Positions 28,554-36,958 of a stretch of DNA of 64,000 bases are shown piece after piece. A model generated the notes under the pieces. It ran no database searches. It saw nothing but the letters and a program-made list of their open reading frames with translations, and had not been told where the DNA came from. Made by a program: the position numbers and the translations under genes. The stretch comes from Streptomyces griseoaurantiacus (GTDB lineage Bacteria > Actinomycetota > Actinomycetes > Streptomycetales > Streptomycetaceae). The stretch spans positions 42,710 to 106,709 of the forward strand of contig BNBP01000017.1 in assembly GCA_014656015.1 (NCBI GenBank). Direction: 5' to 3'. Numbering within the stretch: position 1 is the first letter of the stretch; each line of letters starts with the position of its first letter.

Positions 28554-28625
28554 CCCAGGGCCCCAGGGCCCCAGGGCCCTCGGGTCCACGGTCTTCGGGT
28601 CCACAGTCCTCGGGCCCACGGACCT
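28554..28625. repeat. Two adjacent short tandem repeats
   Basis: CCCCAGGG is repeated three times from 28554 (first unit 7 bp), then a 15-bp unit CGGGTCCACGGTCTT with variants occurs at 28581, 28596 and 28611. Both lie directly after the transpeptidase stop and before its terminator. No coding frame is evident in 28554-28897. Confidence 0.75.
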
Positions 28626-28675
28626 CGGACTCGCGGCCGGACCTGTCCGGCAGGCCCGCACCGCACGCACGCATC

Positions 28676-28719
28676 ACGGCGCCGCCGCTCCCCGTACCGA
28701 CGGGGGGCGGCGGCGCCGT
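28676..28719. terminator. Terminator after the L,D-transpeptidase gene
   Basis: A 13-bp perfect outer stem (ACGGCGCCGCCGC at 28676-28688 with its complement at 28707-28719) continues into an inner CCCG/CGGG stem. Confidence 0.75.
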
Positions 28720-28897
28720 CGTCGTCGGGGGCCGGCCCCGCCGGTCCGCCGCACCCACCGATACGCGCCACGTGGGGCGATTTTCAGCCCAAGATCATCT
28801 GGTGGTGATCATGTCAGGGGGTTTCTTCATAACATCGTCCGGCAGTCGTTCTTCCCGTCCCACCAGTTCCTTGGTGACGCTCGTTCAGGAGTGTTTG

Positions 28898-29131
28898 ATG
28901 CTGAAGAAGTTCTTCGTGTCGGCGGCCGTGGCCGCCACCGCCGTGGCCGGTCTGGCCCTCGGCGCCGGCACGGCCTCGGCCGCCACCTTCGTCCCCGCCG
29001 GGGTCTACCCCTCGAGCGCCGCCTGCGCCGACGCGGGCAACGCGGGCTTCCCGCAGGGCCGCTGGGTCGGCTGGTACTGCGAGGGCGTGACCGGCGGCCA
29101 GTACCTGCTGTGGGTGCAGCCGACGTACTGA
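28898..29131 (+). CDS. Small secreted protein
   Basis: 77 residues from ATG 28898 (MLKKFFVSAAVAATAVAGLALG). The longer open frame from 28772 has no signal and is rejected. The signal peptide ends at GTASA|ATF, leaving a mature peptide of about 48 residues. This has two cysteines (SSAACADAG and WYCEGV) that could form one disulfide, and an aromatic C-terminus (YLLWVQPTY). No family was assigned. Similar tiny exported proteins are abundant in streptomycetes. It is monocistronic with a hairpin 30 bp downstream. Confidence 0.8.
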   Translation: MLKKFFVSAAVAATAVAGLALGAGTASAATFVPAGVYPSSAACADAGNAGFPQGRWVGWYCEGVTGGQYLLWVQPTY

Positions 29132-29160
29132 TACGTGTGACCGGCTGACACGTGTGATCG

Positions 29161-29191
29161 GCGGTGGAGCGCGGATGCCGCGTTCCACCGC
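29161..29191. terminator. Terminator after the small secreted protein gene
   Basis: GCGGTGGA (29161-29168) pairs with TCCACCGC (29184-29191), and the inner CGCGG/CCGCG extends the stem to 14 pairs including one G-T, with a 3-nt loop. Confidence 0.7.
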
Positions 29192-29220
29192 CGTGCCGTT
29201 TCCGGCGCCGTGCCGTATTC

Positions 29221-29271
29221 GGTGCCGGACCGGACCCGGTGCCGGACCGGACCCGGTGCCGGACCGGACCC
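29221..29271. repeat. Tandem repeat, 3 units of 17 bp
   Basis: GGTGCCGGACCGGACCC is repeated exactly at 29221, 29238 and 29255, with a degenerate fourth copy starting at 29272. It lies in the promoter-side spacer of the permease gene. Confidence 0.85.
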
Positions 29272-29381
29272 GGTGTCGGACCGGGGCGCCCGCACGGCGC
29301 GGAGGGCGCGGGTGAGCGCTTCTCATCCCCCTCTTATGCGGGACTTATGGCTTCGTCACGGGGCCTTCCTACCGTGCGGCC

Positions 29382-30842
29382 ATGTTCTTCACCTACCTGA
29401 GGCGCGAGTTGCGCCGCCGCCGCAAGGCGGCCCTGGTCGTGGCCTCCGGGCTCGCCCTCGGCATAGCCCTGGTCATCGTCGTCACCTCCGTCTCCGCCGG
29501 CATGAGCAAGGCGCAGGACAAGGTCCTGCAGTCGCTCTACGGCCTCGGCACCGACATGACCGTCACCAAGGCGGCCGTCTCCCAGAGTTCGGGCGCCGCG
29601 CAGCGGCCCCGCTTCAACTTCGACGCGAACGACGAGGACTCCGACAAGGAGCAGAGCAGCGACCGCGTCCTGGTCCAGGGCTTCCAGACGCTCGCGAGTT
29701 CCACCGTGGCGAAAGTGGGCGCGCAGAGCGGCGTCTCCGACGCGGTCGGCGGCCTGAGCCTCCAAGTCGTCAAGGTCAGCGGCGAGTTCCGGCGGGGCCA
29801 GTTCAAGCAGGACGGGAACTCCGGCAGCCGGCAGGGAGGCGGCGCGCCCGGCGGCGGCGCACCGCAGGGCCGGGTCGAGGGCGGCGGCGCCGACTTCGAC
29901 GTCAACAGCTACTCGGTCTACGGCACCGACGTCACCGAACCGGCCCTCGGCCCGCTCACCTCCTCCCGGATCACCAAGGGCCGCACGTTCAAGGCCTCCG
30001 AGACGAACGCCCAGGTCCTCGTCGCCGACGCCTCCTACGCCAAGGAGAAGAAGCTCGCCCTCGGCGACACGGTCACCGTCAAGAGCGTCAAGTTCAAGGT
30101 CATCGGCATCGCCACCCCCGACAGCGGGGACGCGGCGGCCAACCTGTACATGCCTCTGAAGCGGGCCCAGACGCTGAGCGACTCCAAGAACAAGGTCACC
30201 ACGATCTACGTCAAGGCGGCCGACTCCCAGAAGATCGACGCCGTCAAGTCGGCGATCCAGAAGAACATCAGCGGCACCACCGTCACCACCTCCGCCGACC
30301 TCGCCGACACCGTCTCCGGCTCCCTGTCCACCGCCTCCGACCTCGCCGCCGGCGTCGGCAAGTGGCTCTCCGTCGCGGTGCTCGTGGCGGCGTTCCTCGT
30401 CGCCGGACTGCTCACCTCCTCCGCCGTCTCGCGGCGCGTCCGCGAGTTCGGCACGCTCAAGGCACTCGGCTGGCGCTCCGGCCGCGTCACCCGCCAGGTG
30501 GTCGGCGAGGCCCTGGTCAACGGACTGGTCGGCGGCGCCCTCGGCATCGCGCTCGGCCTCGCCGGCGCCTACGTCGTCACTGCCATCAGCCCCACCCTCC
30601 AGGCACAGCTCGGCTCCGGCGCGGGAGGGGGAGGCGGCTTCGGCGGGGGACCCGGCGGAGGCGGTCCGGGACGGCAGCAGGCCGCCAAGACCCTCGAGGT
30701 CGCGCTGACCGCACCGGTCGGCCTCGGCACCATCGCCGTCGCGGTCGGCCTCGCCGTGGCGGGCGGGCTGATCGCCGGCGCGTTCGGCGGCTGGCGGGCC
30801 TCCCGCCTGCGCCCCGCCGACGCGCTGCGCCGCGTCGCGTAA
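29382..30842 (+). CDS. ABC transporter permease, MacB/FtsX-like
   Basis: 486 residues. An N-terminal helix (about 18-40, LVVASGLALGIALVIVVTSV) is followed by a large external domain containing two low-complexity Gly/Gln stretches. The C-terminal FtsX block has three helices with REFGTLKALGWRSGRVTRQVV after the first and a Gly-rich loop before the last. The tail WRASRLRPADALRRVA is typical. TACCGT at 29370-29375 ends 6 nt before the ATG (leaderless type). The ATPase follows after 33 bp, so the order is permease then ATPase, opposite to the pair at 3.2-6.6 kb. The substrate is unknown, with export or envelope function likely. Confidence 0.92.
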   Translation: MFFTYLRRELRRRRKAALVVASGLALGIALVIVVTSVSAGMSKAQDKVLQSLYGLGTDMTVTKAAVSQSSGAAQRPRFNFDANDEDSDKEQSSDRVLVQGFQTLASSTVAKVGAQSGVSDAVGGLSLQVVKVSGEFRRGQFKQDGNSGSRQGGGAPGGGAPQGRVEGGGADFDVNSYSVYGTDVTEPALGPLTSSRITKGRTFKASETNAQVLVADASYAKEKKLALGDTVTVKSVKFKVIGIATPDSGDAAANLYMPLKRAQTLSDSKNKVTTIYVKAADSQKIDAVKSAIQKNISGTTVTTSADLADTVSGSLSTASDLAAGVGKWLSVAVLVAAFLVAGLLTSSAVSRRVREFGTLKALGWRSGRVTRQVVGEALVNGLVGGALGIALGLAGAYVVTAISPTLQAQLGSGAGGGGGFGGGPGGGGPGRQQAAKTLEVALTAPVGLGTIAVAVGLAVAGGLIAGAFGGWRASRLRPADALRRVA

Positions 30843-30875
30843 CCCCCCAGCCACGGACCGCAGGAGCTGACCACC

Positions 30876-31559
30876 ATGTACGAACTCAGTGGCGTCACCA
30901 AGCGCTACACCCGGGGCAAGGACGTCGTCCACGCCCTCGACGGCGTCGACCTCACGATCGCCGACGGCGACCGGCTCGTCGTCCAGGGCCCCACCGGCGG
31001 CGGCAAGTCCACGCTGCTGCAGATGCTCGGCGGGCTCGACAGGCCGACCTCCGGCAGTGTCACCCTCGACGGCACCGACCTCGCCGGGCTCTCCGAGTCC
31101 AGGCTCACCGAGGTGCGCAGCGAGAAGATCGGCTTCGTCTTCCAGAGCTTCAACCTCATCCCCACGCTCACCGCGCAGGAGAACGTCGAGACCGCGCTCG
31201 TGCCACTCGGCGTGAAGACCGCGGAACGCCGCGCACGGGCCGCCGAGGCACTGGCCTCCGTCGGCCTCGGCGAACGGCTCCGCCACCTGCCCGGCGAGAT
31301 GTCCGGCGGCCAGCAGCAGCGCGTCGCCATCGCCCGGGCCCTGGTCAAGAAGCCGAAGGTGCTCCTCGCCGACGAGCCCACGGGCAACCTCGACGAGTCC
31401 ACCCGCGACGAGATCATGGACGTACTGGAGAAGCTCTGGGCCGAACAGGGCCTGACCTTCGTGATGGTCACCCACGACTCGGCCCTGGCGAAGAAGGCCC
31501 CGCGCCTGGTGACGATCAGGAAGGGCCGGATCACGGTGAAGGAGAACGCGAAGGCGTGA
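30876..31559 (+). CDS. ABC transporter ATP-binding protein (MacB/LolD type)
   Basis: 227 residues from ATG with GGAGCTG upstream. Motifs are Walker A GPTGGGKST, Q-loop FVFQSFNLIPTLTAQEN, signature MSGGQQQRVAIARAL, Walker B VLLADEPTGNLDE and H-loop MVTHDS. It energises the permease just upstream. The last 29 bp overlap the end of a convergent gene. Confidence 0.94.
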   Translation: MYELSGVTKRYTRGKDVVHALDGVDLTIADGDRLVVQGPTGGGKSTLLQMLGGLDRPTSGSVTLDGTDLAGLSESRLTEVRSEKIGFVFQSFNLIPTLTAQENVETALVPLGVKTAERRARAAEALASVGLGERLRHLPGEMSGGQQQRVAIARALVKKPKVLLADEPTGNLDESTRDEIMDVLEKLWAEQGLTFVMVTHDSALAKKAPRLVTIRKGRITVKENAKA

Positions 31560-31974
31560 CGCGGAGGGGGAGGCCGGGGAGGCCGCCCCCGCCCGGTGGC
31601 CGCGAGGCCTCCCCGGCCTCCCCCTCCCCGTCCACCTCGCACCACACGGTCTTGTGGCCCGCCGCCCGCACCACACCCCACCGCAGGGCGAGCGCGTCCA
31701 GCACGGCGAGCCCCCGGCCGGACTCGTCCGCGAGGGAGGCCCGCCGCACGACGGGCAACGCCTGCGGGTCGGGATCGCTGACCTCGACCCGCGTGCGGCC
31801 GTCCGGCATGCCGAGCACCCGGACGGTCACGTCGGTGCCCTCGCCGACGTGGTCGACGACGTTCGTCAGCAACTCGGTGACGCACAGCATCACGTCGATG
31901 CCGTGCCGACGGAGGAGCCGGCGCACCTCCGGCACCGCCGCCGACGTGACGGGCAACCGCAGTTCCAGGCTCAT
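31531..31974 (-). CDS. Anti-sigma-factor-like ATP-binding protein (RsbW/HATPase_c_2)
   Basis: 147 residues from ATG 31974. A GHKL ATPase fold is visible, with CVTELLTNVVDH carrying the N-box Asn, then VEVSDPDPQALPV (G1 Asp) and SGRGLAVLDALALRWGV as lid and G2 box. A low-complexity Gly/Pro tail ends the protein and overlaps the end of the ABC ATPase gene. These stand-alone HATPase domains act as anti-sigma or switch kinases. Next to XRE and DUF397 genes they form the abaA/whiJ-type developmental module of Streptomyces. The start overlaps the upstream small gene by 4 bp, so they are coupled. Confidence 0.88.
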   Translation of the reverse strand: MSLELRLPVTSAAVPEVRRLLRRHGIDVMLCVTELLTNVVDHVGEGTDVTVRVLGMPDGRTRVEVSDPDPQALPVVRRASLADESGRGLAVLDALALRWGVVRAAGHKTVWCEVDGEGEAGEASRPPGGGGLPGLPLRVTPSRSPSP

Positions 31975-32207
31975 CCCTCCGCCGCCTTCCGCAGCACGGC
32001 GGTCAGCGCACGGGCGGTGGCGGTGTTGCAGTTCCCCAGCGCGACCAGCCCCGCGGGCGGCGCGTACGTCCCCGCGTACACCAGCAGGTCCACCCCCAGC
32101 GAGGGCAGCGTGAGCCCGTGCAGGGCGAGCGCGGCACGCAGTTCCTCCGCGCAGCGGGGAACGTGGTCGTGACGAACGGGACGGGTGACCGGCGAACGGT
32201 CGCACAT
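31971..32207 (-). CDS. Small conserved protein of the XRE/DUF397 module
   Basis: 78 residues from ATG 32207 (MCDRSPVTRPVRHDHVPRCAEEL). AGAGG lies at a fair distance upstream. The sequence has an N-terminal helix, then LTLPSLGVDLLVYAG, PAGLVALGNCNTATARALTAVL and a basic end. No enzyme motif was recognised. It overlaps the anti-sigma-like ATPase by 4 bp (ATGA) and is divergent from the XRE regulator, so it belongs to the same functional module. Its role is unknown. Confidence 0.75.
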   Translation of the reverse strand: MCDRSPVTRPVRHDHVPRCAEELRAALALHGLTLPSLGVDLLVYAGTYAPPAGLVALGNCNTATARALTAVLRKAAEG

Positions 32208-32227
32208 GAGCGAACACCTCTTCTGCA

Positions 32228-32264
32228 CACACTGTGCTCTCAGTGACGAATCGCTCACACTGTG
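32228..32264. promoter_or_regulatory. Direct repeat CACACTGTG in the divergent promoter
   Basis: Two exact CACACTGTG copies at 32228-32236 and 32256-32264 (28 bp apart, nearly palindromic each) lie in the 128-bp gap between the small gene and the XRE regulator. A likely autoregulatory site for the XRE protein. Confidence 0.45.
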
Positions 32265-32335
32265 ACGCCGGGCGCACTACCGTAAAAGGGGTATCGCTTA
32301 CGCGAACCGGCCTGCGGAACAGATGGTGGTGAACC

Positions 32336-33199
32336 GTGCCCCGAAGCAAGGACATCGACGGCTCGATGGGCGTGCCGACGTTCTACGGCAAGGAGTTGAG
32401 GTGGAAGCGCGAGTCGGCGGGTCTCTCCCTGGAGGAGACGGTCGCGGGCAGCTTCTACGGCAAGTCCTACCTCAGCGACATCGAACGCGGCGAACGCCGC
32501 ATGCCACTCGACCTGGCCCGCCACGTGGACCAACTCCTCACCACGGACGGCTTCTTCGAGCGCCGGTGCGAGGATGTGCGGAGGGCGCGGCGCACGGGGC
32601 ACGCCCAGTATTTCGAGCAGATCCTGGAGGCGGAGAAGCACGCCAAGTCCATCGAGGAGTGGTGCCCAGGCGTCTTTCCCGGACTGCTCCAGACCCCGGC
32701 GTACGCACGCGCGGTGATCAGGGCGACCCATCCGCTGTCCCTCGATGAGGAGGTGGAGCCGAAGGTGAGCGGCCGGATGGCCCGCGCCGTTCTCTTCGAG
32801 GAGGACCACCACACCCCGTCCTACTGGGTGATCCTGCACGAGTCGCTTCTGCTGGACCCGATCCTGCCGCCGCAGGAAATGGCGGAACAACTGGACAACA
32901 TCGTGCAGTTGGCCCAGCGCCGGCGCATCGTTCCGCAACTGCTGCCGCGGAAGTGCGGGCCGCATCCCTTCATGATCGGCACTGCCATGATTATGACCTT
33001 CCCGGACGCGCCACCACTTGTGTACACGGAGTCGCTGCACAGTGGCGACACGACCGACGATCCAGGCCTCGTGGCCGAGTACCGCAAGTCGTACGATCGG
33101 CTCAGGGCCGTGGCGCTGTCACCGGAGGCGTCCCTGGCCATGATCAAGGCGACCGCAGAGGGATACCGAAATGGCACACCGACGGATCGACTTGAGTGA
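32336..33199 (+). CDS. XRE family regulator with DUF5753 domain (WhiJ/AbaA-like)
   Basis: 287 residues from GTG. The helix-turn-helix (about 15-75) reads YGKELRWKRESAGLSLEETV and SFYGKSYLSDIERGERRMP. The DUF5753 region follows (about 95-280), with YFEQILEAEKHAKSIEEWCPGVFPGLLQTPAYARAV as its hallmark opening. Such regulators are a large Streptomyces family. WhiJ, the best studied, represses development until relieved by its DUF397 partner. The DUF397 gene here overlaps its end by 29 bp in another frame, and the anti-sigma-like ATPase is divergent. Confidence 0.92.
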   Translation: MPRSKDIDGSMGVPTFYGKELRWKRESAGLSLEETVAGSFYGKSYLSDIERGERRMPLDLARHVDQLLTTDGFFERRCEDVRRARRTGHAQYFEQILEAEKHAKSIEEWCPGVFPGLLQTPAYARAVIRATHPLSLDEEVEPKVSGRMARAVLFEEDHHTPSYWVILHESLLLDPILPPQEMAEQLDNIVQLAQRRRIVPQLLPRKCGPHPFMIGTAMIMTFPDAPPLVYTESLHSGDTTDDPGLVAEYRKSYDRLRAVALSPEASLAMIKATAEGYRNGTPTDRLE

Positions 33200-33461
33200 C
33201 GCACGCTGGGGCAAGAGTACGTACAGCAACGGTGACGGCGGGGCTTGCGTCGAGCCCGTGAGGGACTTCCCCGCCGCCCCATGGCGCAGGTCGAGCTACA
33301 GCAACGGCAGCGGCGGCAACTGCGTAGAGGTCGCCGACAACGTCCCCGGCCTCGTCCCCGTACGTGACTCCAAGCTCCCCGACACCGGCCCCGTCCTCCT
33401 CCTCACCGCCCACGCCTGGGCCCCGTTCGTCACCTCCCTGAAGGCGACGGCGGTCTCCTGA
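33171..33461 (+). CDS. DUF397 protein with duplicated motif
   Basis: 96 residues from ATG 33171, starting inside the XRE gene. The DUF397 hallmark occurs twice: ARWGKSTYSNGDGGACVEP near residue 12, and WRRSSYSNGSGGNCVEVAD near residue 38. The usual ending VPVRDSKLPDTGPVLLLTAHAWAPF follows. Single-motif members are about 60-70 residues, so this one is a partial internal duplication. DUF397 proteins pair with WhiJ-like regulators, probably as modulators. Translational overlap supports that pairing here. Confidence 0.93.
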   Translation: MAHRRIDLSDARWGKSTYSNGDGGACVEPVRDFPAAPWRRSSYSNGSGGNCVEVADNVPGLVPVRDSKLPDTGPVLLLTAHAWAPFVTSLKATAVS

Positions 33462-33562
33462 GCGAACGGCAACGGAGCTTCTGTGTACGCCTTTTGGCCC
33501 GCCGGTCAGACCGGTACGCTGCCGTGGACGGCCTGTGCCGTCGTCGATGCAGGGGGTCGCGC

Positions 33563-33859
33563 ATGCCGGACACCGTTGTCCTGCTCCTCTCCGTCGTCCC
33601 GCTCGCCATGGTCCTGATGATGATCGTTTCTCAGCGGGTGGGCGAGGCCAGCGACGCGTACACCGGCGAGATCACCGGCCGGGGGGTGCGCAGTTCGACC
33701 GGCACCTACGGCCCCACGGGCCGTTACGTGATGCATATCCGCACCGACCAGGGGCGGGAACTCACCATTGAGGTGAACGGCAGGACGTACCAGTCGCTCG
33801 GCGTCGGCGACCGAGTGGTCAAGACGGCGGGCGCCCGCTGGCCGGTGCGGCCGGAGTAA
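33563..33859 (+). CDS. Small membrane-anchored protein, unknown
   Basis: 98 residues from ATG 33563, chosen for the AGGGGG ribosome-binding site. One N-terminal hydrophobic helix (TVVLLLSVVPLAMVLMMIVS) is followed by a soluble beta-rich domain (EASDAYTGEITGRGVRSST, then YVMHIRTDQGRELTIEVNG, then YQSLGVGDRVVKTAGARWP) that resembles OB/SH3-like DUF3592-type domains. No known function. It follows the DUF397 gene by 101 bp on the same strand. Confidence 0.7.
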   Translation: MPDTVVLLLSVVPLAMVLMMIVSQRVGEASDAYTGEITGRGVRSSTGTYGPTGRYVMHIRTDQGRELTIEVNGRTYQSLGVGDRVVKTAGARWPVRPE

Positions 33860-33896
33860 CGGAGCGAGGCTCACCCCGCACGGGGCACCCACTCGT

Positions 33897-34148
33897 GTGC
33901 AGTGGGACCCCGAACGGGACCTGTACCTGCGACCACTGCCGTACCGGTCGCTGCAACTGGGCCTCGCCGGAGAGGCCGCACGTCGCTACGCGGACGAGTG
34001 GACGGTCTCCCTCACCGACGTGACGTCACTCGCCCACGAGATACACGCTCTCGTGAGGGACGGCGACACGGACTCCGCAGCCCGGCTGCTGCCGCGGGAA
34101 AGCCCCTACCCCGGCCAGGAGGAACTCCTGGCCCGCTTGCGCGGATGA
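33897..34148 (+). CDS. Conserved hypothetical protein, 83 residues
   Basis: GTG start giving VQWDPERDLYLRPLPYRSLQLGLAGEAARRYADEW, then a helical part and ARLLPRESPYPGQEELLARLRG. It is charged, cytoplasmic and has no motif I can assign. The codon pattern is strongly Streptomyces-like, which supports a real gene. It precedes a DUF6247-like gene by 104 bp on the same strand and may pair with it. Confidence 0.55.
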   Translation: MQWDPERDLYLRPLPYRSLQLGLAGEAARRYADEWTVSLTDVTSLAHEIHALVRDGDTDSAARLLPRESPYPGQEELLARLRG

Positions 34149-34252
34149 GCCTGGGGCCCGCCCGGGCCACGGCGGGCGAACAGGCGGGAAGTTTCCTCCT
34201 CACTCCTTCGAGCGGAGGACCGGCACGTGGAGGTCGGTGGAGAACGCCCGGC

Positions 34253-34624
34253 ATGACAATCGGCGCCATGACCCTCTCCGCCGCCGGGCAGCCGCGCATC
34301 CCTCAGCCGCCCGCCACCGTCGCCGCGCTGCGGCAGGCCCTCCGCCAGGTCGCGCCGGCGGCTCTGCCCGCCTTCACCCGGGAGCTCGACGAGGCGGCCG
34401 GCCGGTCCCGGCCGGGTTCCGACCTCGCACCGCTCCGGCGGTTCCTCGCGCAATGGGCCGTCTACGTGCACATCCACCGGCAACCCGGCCCGGCAGCCGA
34501 GTTCCGCCGCTGGGAGGACGGTGCCAGGAGCGGAGACGCGGCCGAGGTGCGTCGGGCCGCCTCGGAGCTCGGGCGCGTCTTGGACGAGGCCCACGCGCGC
34601 GTGCTCGGCGCCCGCCCCACGTGA
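34253..34624 (+). CDS. DUF6247-like protein
   Basis: About 123 residues from ATG 34253 (GGAG 10 nt upstream). ATG 34268 is an alternative. The core AALRQALRQVAPAALPAFTRELDEAAGRSR and LAPLRRFLAQWAVYVHIHRQP matches my memory of DUF6247, a helical family frequent in actinomycetes and sometimes next to toxin-like genes. No catalytic motif. The stop codon touches a strong terminator. Confidence 0.65.
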   Translation: MTIGAMTLSAAGQPRIPQPPATVAALRQALRQVAPAALPAFTRELDEAAGRSRPGSDLAPLRRFLAQWAVYVHIHRQPGPAAEFRRWEDGARSGDAAEVRRAASELGRVLDEAHARVLGARPT

Positions 34625-34658
34625 AGGGGGCCACGGACCAGTGCCCGTGGCCCCCTTC
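34623..34658. terminator. Bidirectional terminator hairpin
   Basis: A 14-bp perfect stem (arms 34623-34636 and 34645-34658) with an 8-nt loop lies between the DUF6247-like gene and the convergent alcohol dehydrogenase gene. Confidence 0.8.
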
Positions 34659-34702
34659 GCCCGCGGGCGTCCCCGGCCGTCGCCGGGTGGGTGCCGTGCG
34701 GG

Positions 34703-35743
34703 TCAGATCGTCGACGCGTCGATGACGAAGCGGTAGCGGACGTCGCTGGCGAGGACGCGCTCGTAGGCCTCGTTGATCTCGGAGGCGGCGATGAGTTCGA
34801 TCTCCGCGCCCAGGTTGTGCTCGGCGCAGAAGTCGAGCATCTCCTGGGTCTCGCGGATGCCGCCGATGCTGGAGCCGGCCAGGGTCTTGCGGCCGCCGAT
34901 CAGCGAGAACAGGTTGAGGGAGATCGGCTCCTCGGGGGCGCCGACGTTGACGAGGGCGCCGTCCGTGCGGAGCAGGGACAGGAACGCGCCGAAGTCGAGC
35001 GGGGCGGACACGGTCGACACGATGAGGTCGAAGCTGCCGCGCAGTTCCTCGAAGGTCTTCGGGTCGCTGGTGGCGTAGTAGTGGTCGGCACCCAGGCGCA
35101 GGCCGTCGTCCTTCTTGCGCAGGGACTGCGAGAGGACGGTCACCTCGGCACCCATCGCGTGCGCGATCTTGACGGCCATGTGGCCGAGCCCGCCCATGCC
35201 GAGGACGGCGACCTTCTTGCCGGGGCCGGCGTTCCAGTGCCGCAGCGGGGAGTACACGGTGATGCCGGCGCACAGCAGCGGCGCGGCCACGTCCAGGGAG
35301 AGGGCGTCGGGGATGCGGACGACGAAGTTCTCGTCGACGACGACCTTCTCGGAGTAGCCGCCGTAGGTGACCTCCCCGTCCTTGCCGACGCCGTTGTACG
35401 TCATCACGTTGCCGCCCGTGCAGTACTGCTCACGGCCGGCCCTGCAGTTCTCGCACTCGCGGCAGGAGTCGACCATGCAGCCGACGCCCACGCGGTCGCC
35501 GACCGCGAACTTCGTCACGCCGGGGCCGACCTCGGAGACGACGCCCGCGATCTCGTGGCCGGGGACCATCGGGAAGATGGCCTCGCCCCAGCCCTCCCTG
35601 ACCTGGTGGATGTCGGAGTGGCAGATGCCGGCGAAGTGGATGTCGATGAGGACGTCGTGCTCACGAACCGCGCGTCGCTCGATCGTGGTGCGCTCCAGCG
35701 GAGCCTTGGCGGCGGGCGCGGCGTATGCGGCGACAGTGGTCAT
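34703..35743 (-). CDS. Zinc-dependent alcohol dehydrogenase, cinnamyl-alcohol-dehydrogenase type (NADPH)
   Basis: 346 residues from ATG 35743 ([21 protein letters not shown]). Catalytic zinc ligands lie in [10 protein letters not shown] and [10 protein letters not shown]. The structural zinc cluster is [20 protein letters not shown]. The NADP-binding loop is [15 protein letters not shown] followed by SQS-KK, favouring NADPH. It is similar to YahK/AdhC aldehyde reductases, which reduce a broad range of aldehydes. It is divergent from an XRE/MmyB-like regulator 161 bp away, a recurrent Streptomyces arrangement in which the regulator controls the reductase. Confidence 0.94.
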   Translation of the reverse strand: MTTVAAYAAPAAKAPLERTTIERRAVREHDVLIDIHFAGICHSDIHQVREGWGEAIFPMVPGHEIAGVVSEVGPGVTKFAVGDRVGVGCMVDSCRECENCRAGREQYCTGGNVMTYNGVGKDGEVTYGGYSEKVVVDENFVVRIPDALSLDVAAPLLCAGITVYSPLRHWNAGPGKKVAVLGMGGLGHMAVKIAHAMGAEVTVLSQSLRKKDDGLRLGADHYYATSDPKTFEELRGSFDLIVSTVSAPLDFGAFLSLLRTDGALVNVGAPEEPISLNLFSLIGGRKTLAGSSIGGIRETQEMLDFCAEHNLGAEIELIAASEINEAYERVLASDVRYRFVIDASTI

Positions 35744-35904
35744 GATCTCGGGTTCTCCGCAATCTCGAATCTCGTGACGGGTGGTCTCCTCCCACAGTGC
35801 TCCGCGCGCGAGCATCTACCCAGGTCACGGCTTTGCGTACGTCCGCTGTGCCTACTACTGGCGGGGTCAGGCTCATGGGCGTACGACCGGGAATACTGGG
35901 ATGT

Positions 35905-36789
35905 ATGGATGGACAGCTGGACAGGCGTGCCGAACTGAGCGAGTTCCTGCGCACCCGGCGGGCCCGGCTCAAGCCGGAGGAGGTGGGGCTGCCCTCCTTC
36001 GGCCGGCACCGCCGGGTGCCGGGGCTGCGGCGGGAGGAGCTGGCGCAGCTCGCCGGGATGTCCGTGGCGTACTACACCCGCCTCGAACAGGGCAACGGGC
36101 GGAACGTCTCGGCGGAGGTCCTGGACGCGATCGCCGGCGCGCTGCGGCTCTCGGACGCCGAGCACGCGCACCTGCTGGACCTCGCCAAGCCGAAGCGGCA
36201 GAAGAGGAAGTCCGTGGCGCGCACCCAGCAGGTGCGGGTGGCTCTGCTGCAGCTCCTGGAGACGGTGGACACGGTGCCCGCGTACGTGTCCGGGCGGCGC
36301 ACGGACATCCTGGCGTGGAACCGGATGGCCGCATCGCTGTTCGGTGACTGGGGGCGGCTGCCGGTGGGGGAGCGGAACTGGTCGCGGCTGGTGTTCCTCG
36401 ACCCCGAGTACCGGGATCGGTTCGTCGACTGGGGGCAGAAGGCCTCCGACATGGTCAGCTGGCTGCGCATGGACGCGGGCCGGCACCCCGACGACCCCCG
36501 CCTGTCCGCGCTGGTCGGGGAGCTGTCGGTGAAGAGCGAGGAGTTCCGGCGGCTGTGGGCGGAGCACGACGTCAAGGAGAAGAGCCACGGGGTGAAGCGG
36601 ATGCGGCACCCCCTGGTCGGCGACCTGACCCTGTCCTTCGAGACGTTCCGCCTGGTCGACGACCCGGACCAGAGCTTCGTGACCTACCACGCCGAGCCGG
36701 GCTCCCCCTCGGCGGAGGCCCTGCGGCTGCTGGCGAGCTGGGGGACGGACGCGGCGGCCCCGTCGACGCTCACCGAACGGCGTGCCTGA
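35905..36789 (+). CDS. XRE family regulator with MmyB-like ligand domain
   Basis: 294 residues from ATG 35905 (MDGQLDRRAELSEFLRTRRA). The helix-turn-helix segment reads PGLRREELAQLAGMSVAYYTRLEQGN. The C-terminal domain (about 105-285), with VPAYVSGRRTDILAWNRMAA, LVFLDPEYRDRFVDWG and KRMRHPLVGDLTLSFETFRL, is the PAS-like MmyB ligand-binding domain, which can hold fatty-acid-type ligands. It probably represses or activates the divergent aldehyde/alcohol dehydrogenase. I saw no convincing operator repeat in the 161-bp gap. Confidence 0.93.
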   Translation: MDGQLDRRAELSEFLRTRRARLKPEEVGLPSFGRHRRVPGLRREELAQLAGMSVAYYTRLEQGNGRNVSAEVLDAIAGALRLSDAEHAHLLDLAKPKRQKRKSVARTQQVRVALLQLLETVDTVPAYVSGRRTDILAWNRMAASLFGDWGRLPVGERNWSRLVFLDPEYRDRFVDWGQKASDMVSWLRMDAGRHPDDPRLSALVGELSVKSEEFRRLWAEHDVKEKSHGVKRMRHPLVGDLTLSFETFRLVDDPDQSFVTYHAEPGSPSAEALRLLASWGTDAAAPSTLTERRA

Positions 36790-36958
36790 CCTCGGGCACC
36801 TCGGACCCCGGGACGACGCCCACGGAATGGCCGGGACCCGTCGGCGGTTGACCGAGGTGGGCGGTGAACCCCGGCTCCTGTGAGGCCGGGCCCGCGGGAC
36901 CGCGCCGAAGACCTTCGGCCGAGTCGAGCAATGCTGGAAATCTGGAGGAGGAGCCGCG

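Noticed and set aside
31975..32355. Long N-terminal extension of the anti-sigma-like ATPase
   Set aside because: A separate small gene (31971-32207) with better composition and a 4-bp stop/start overlap occupies this DNA.
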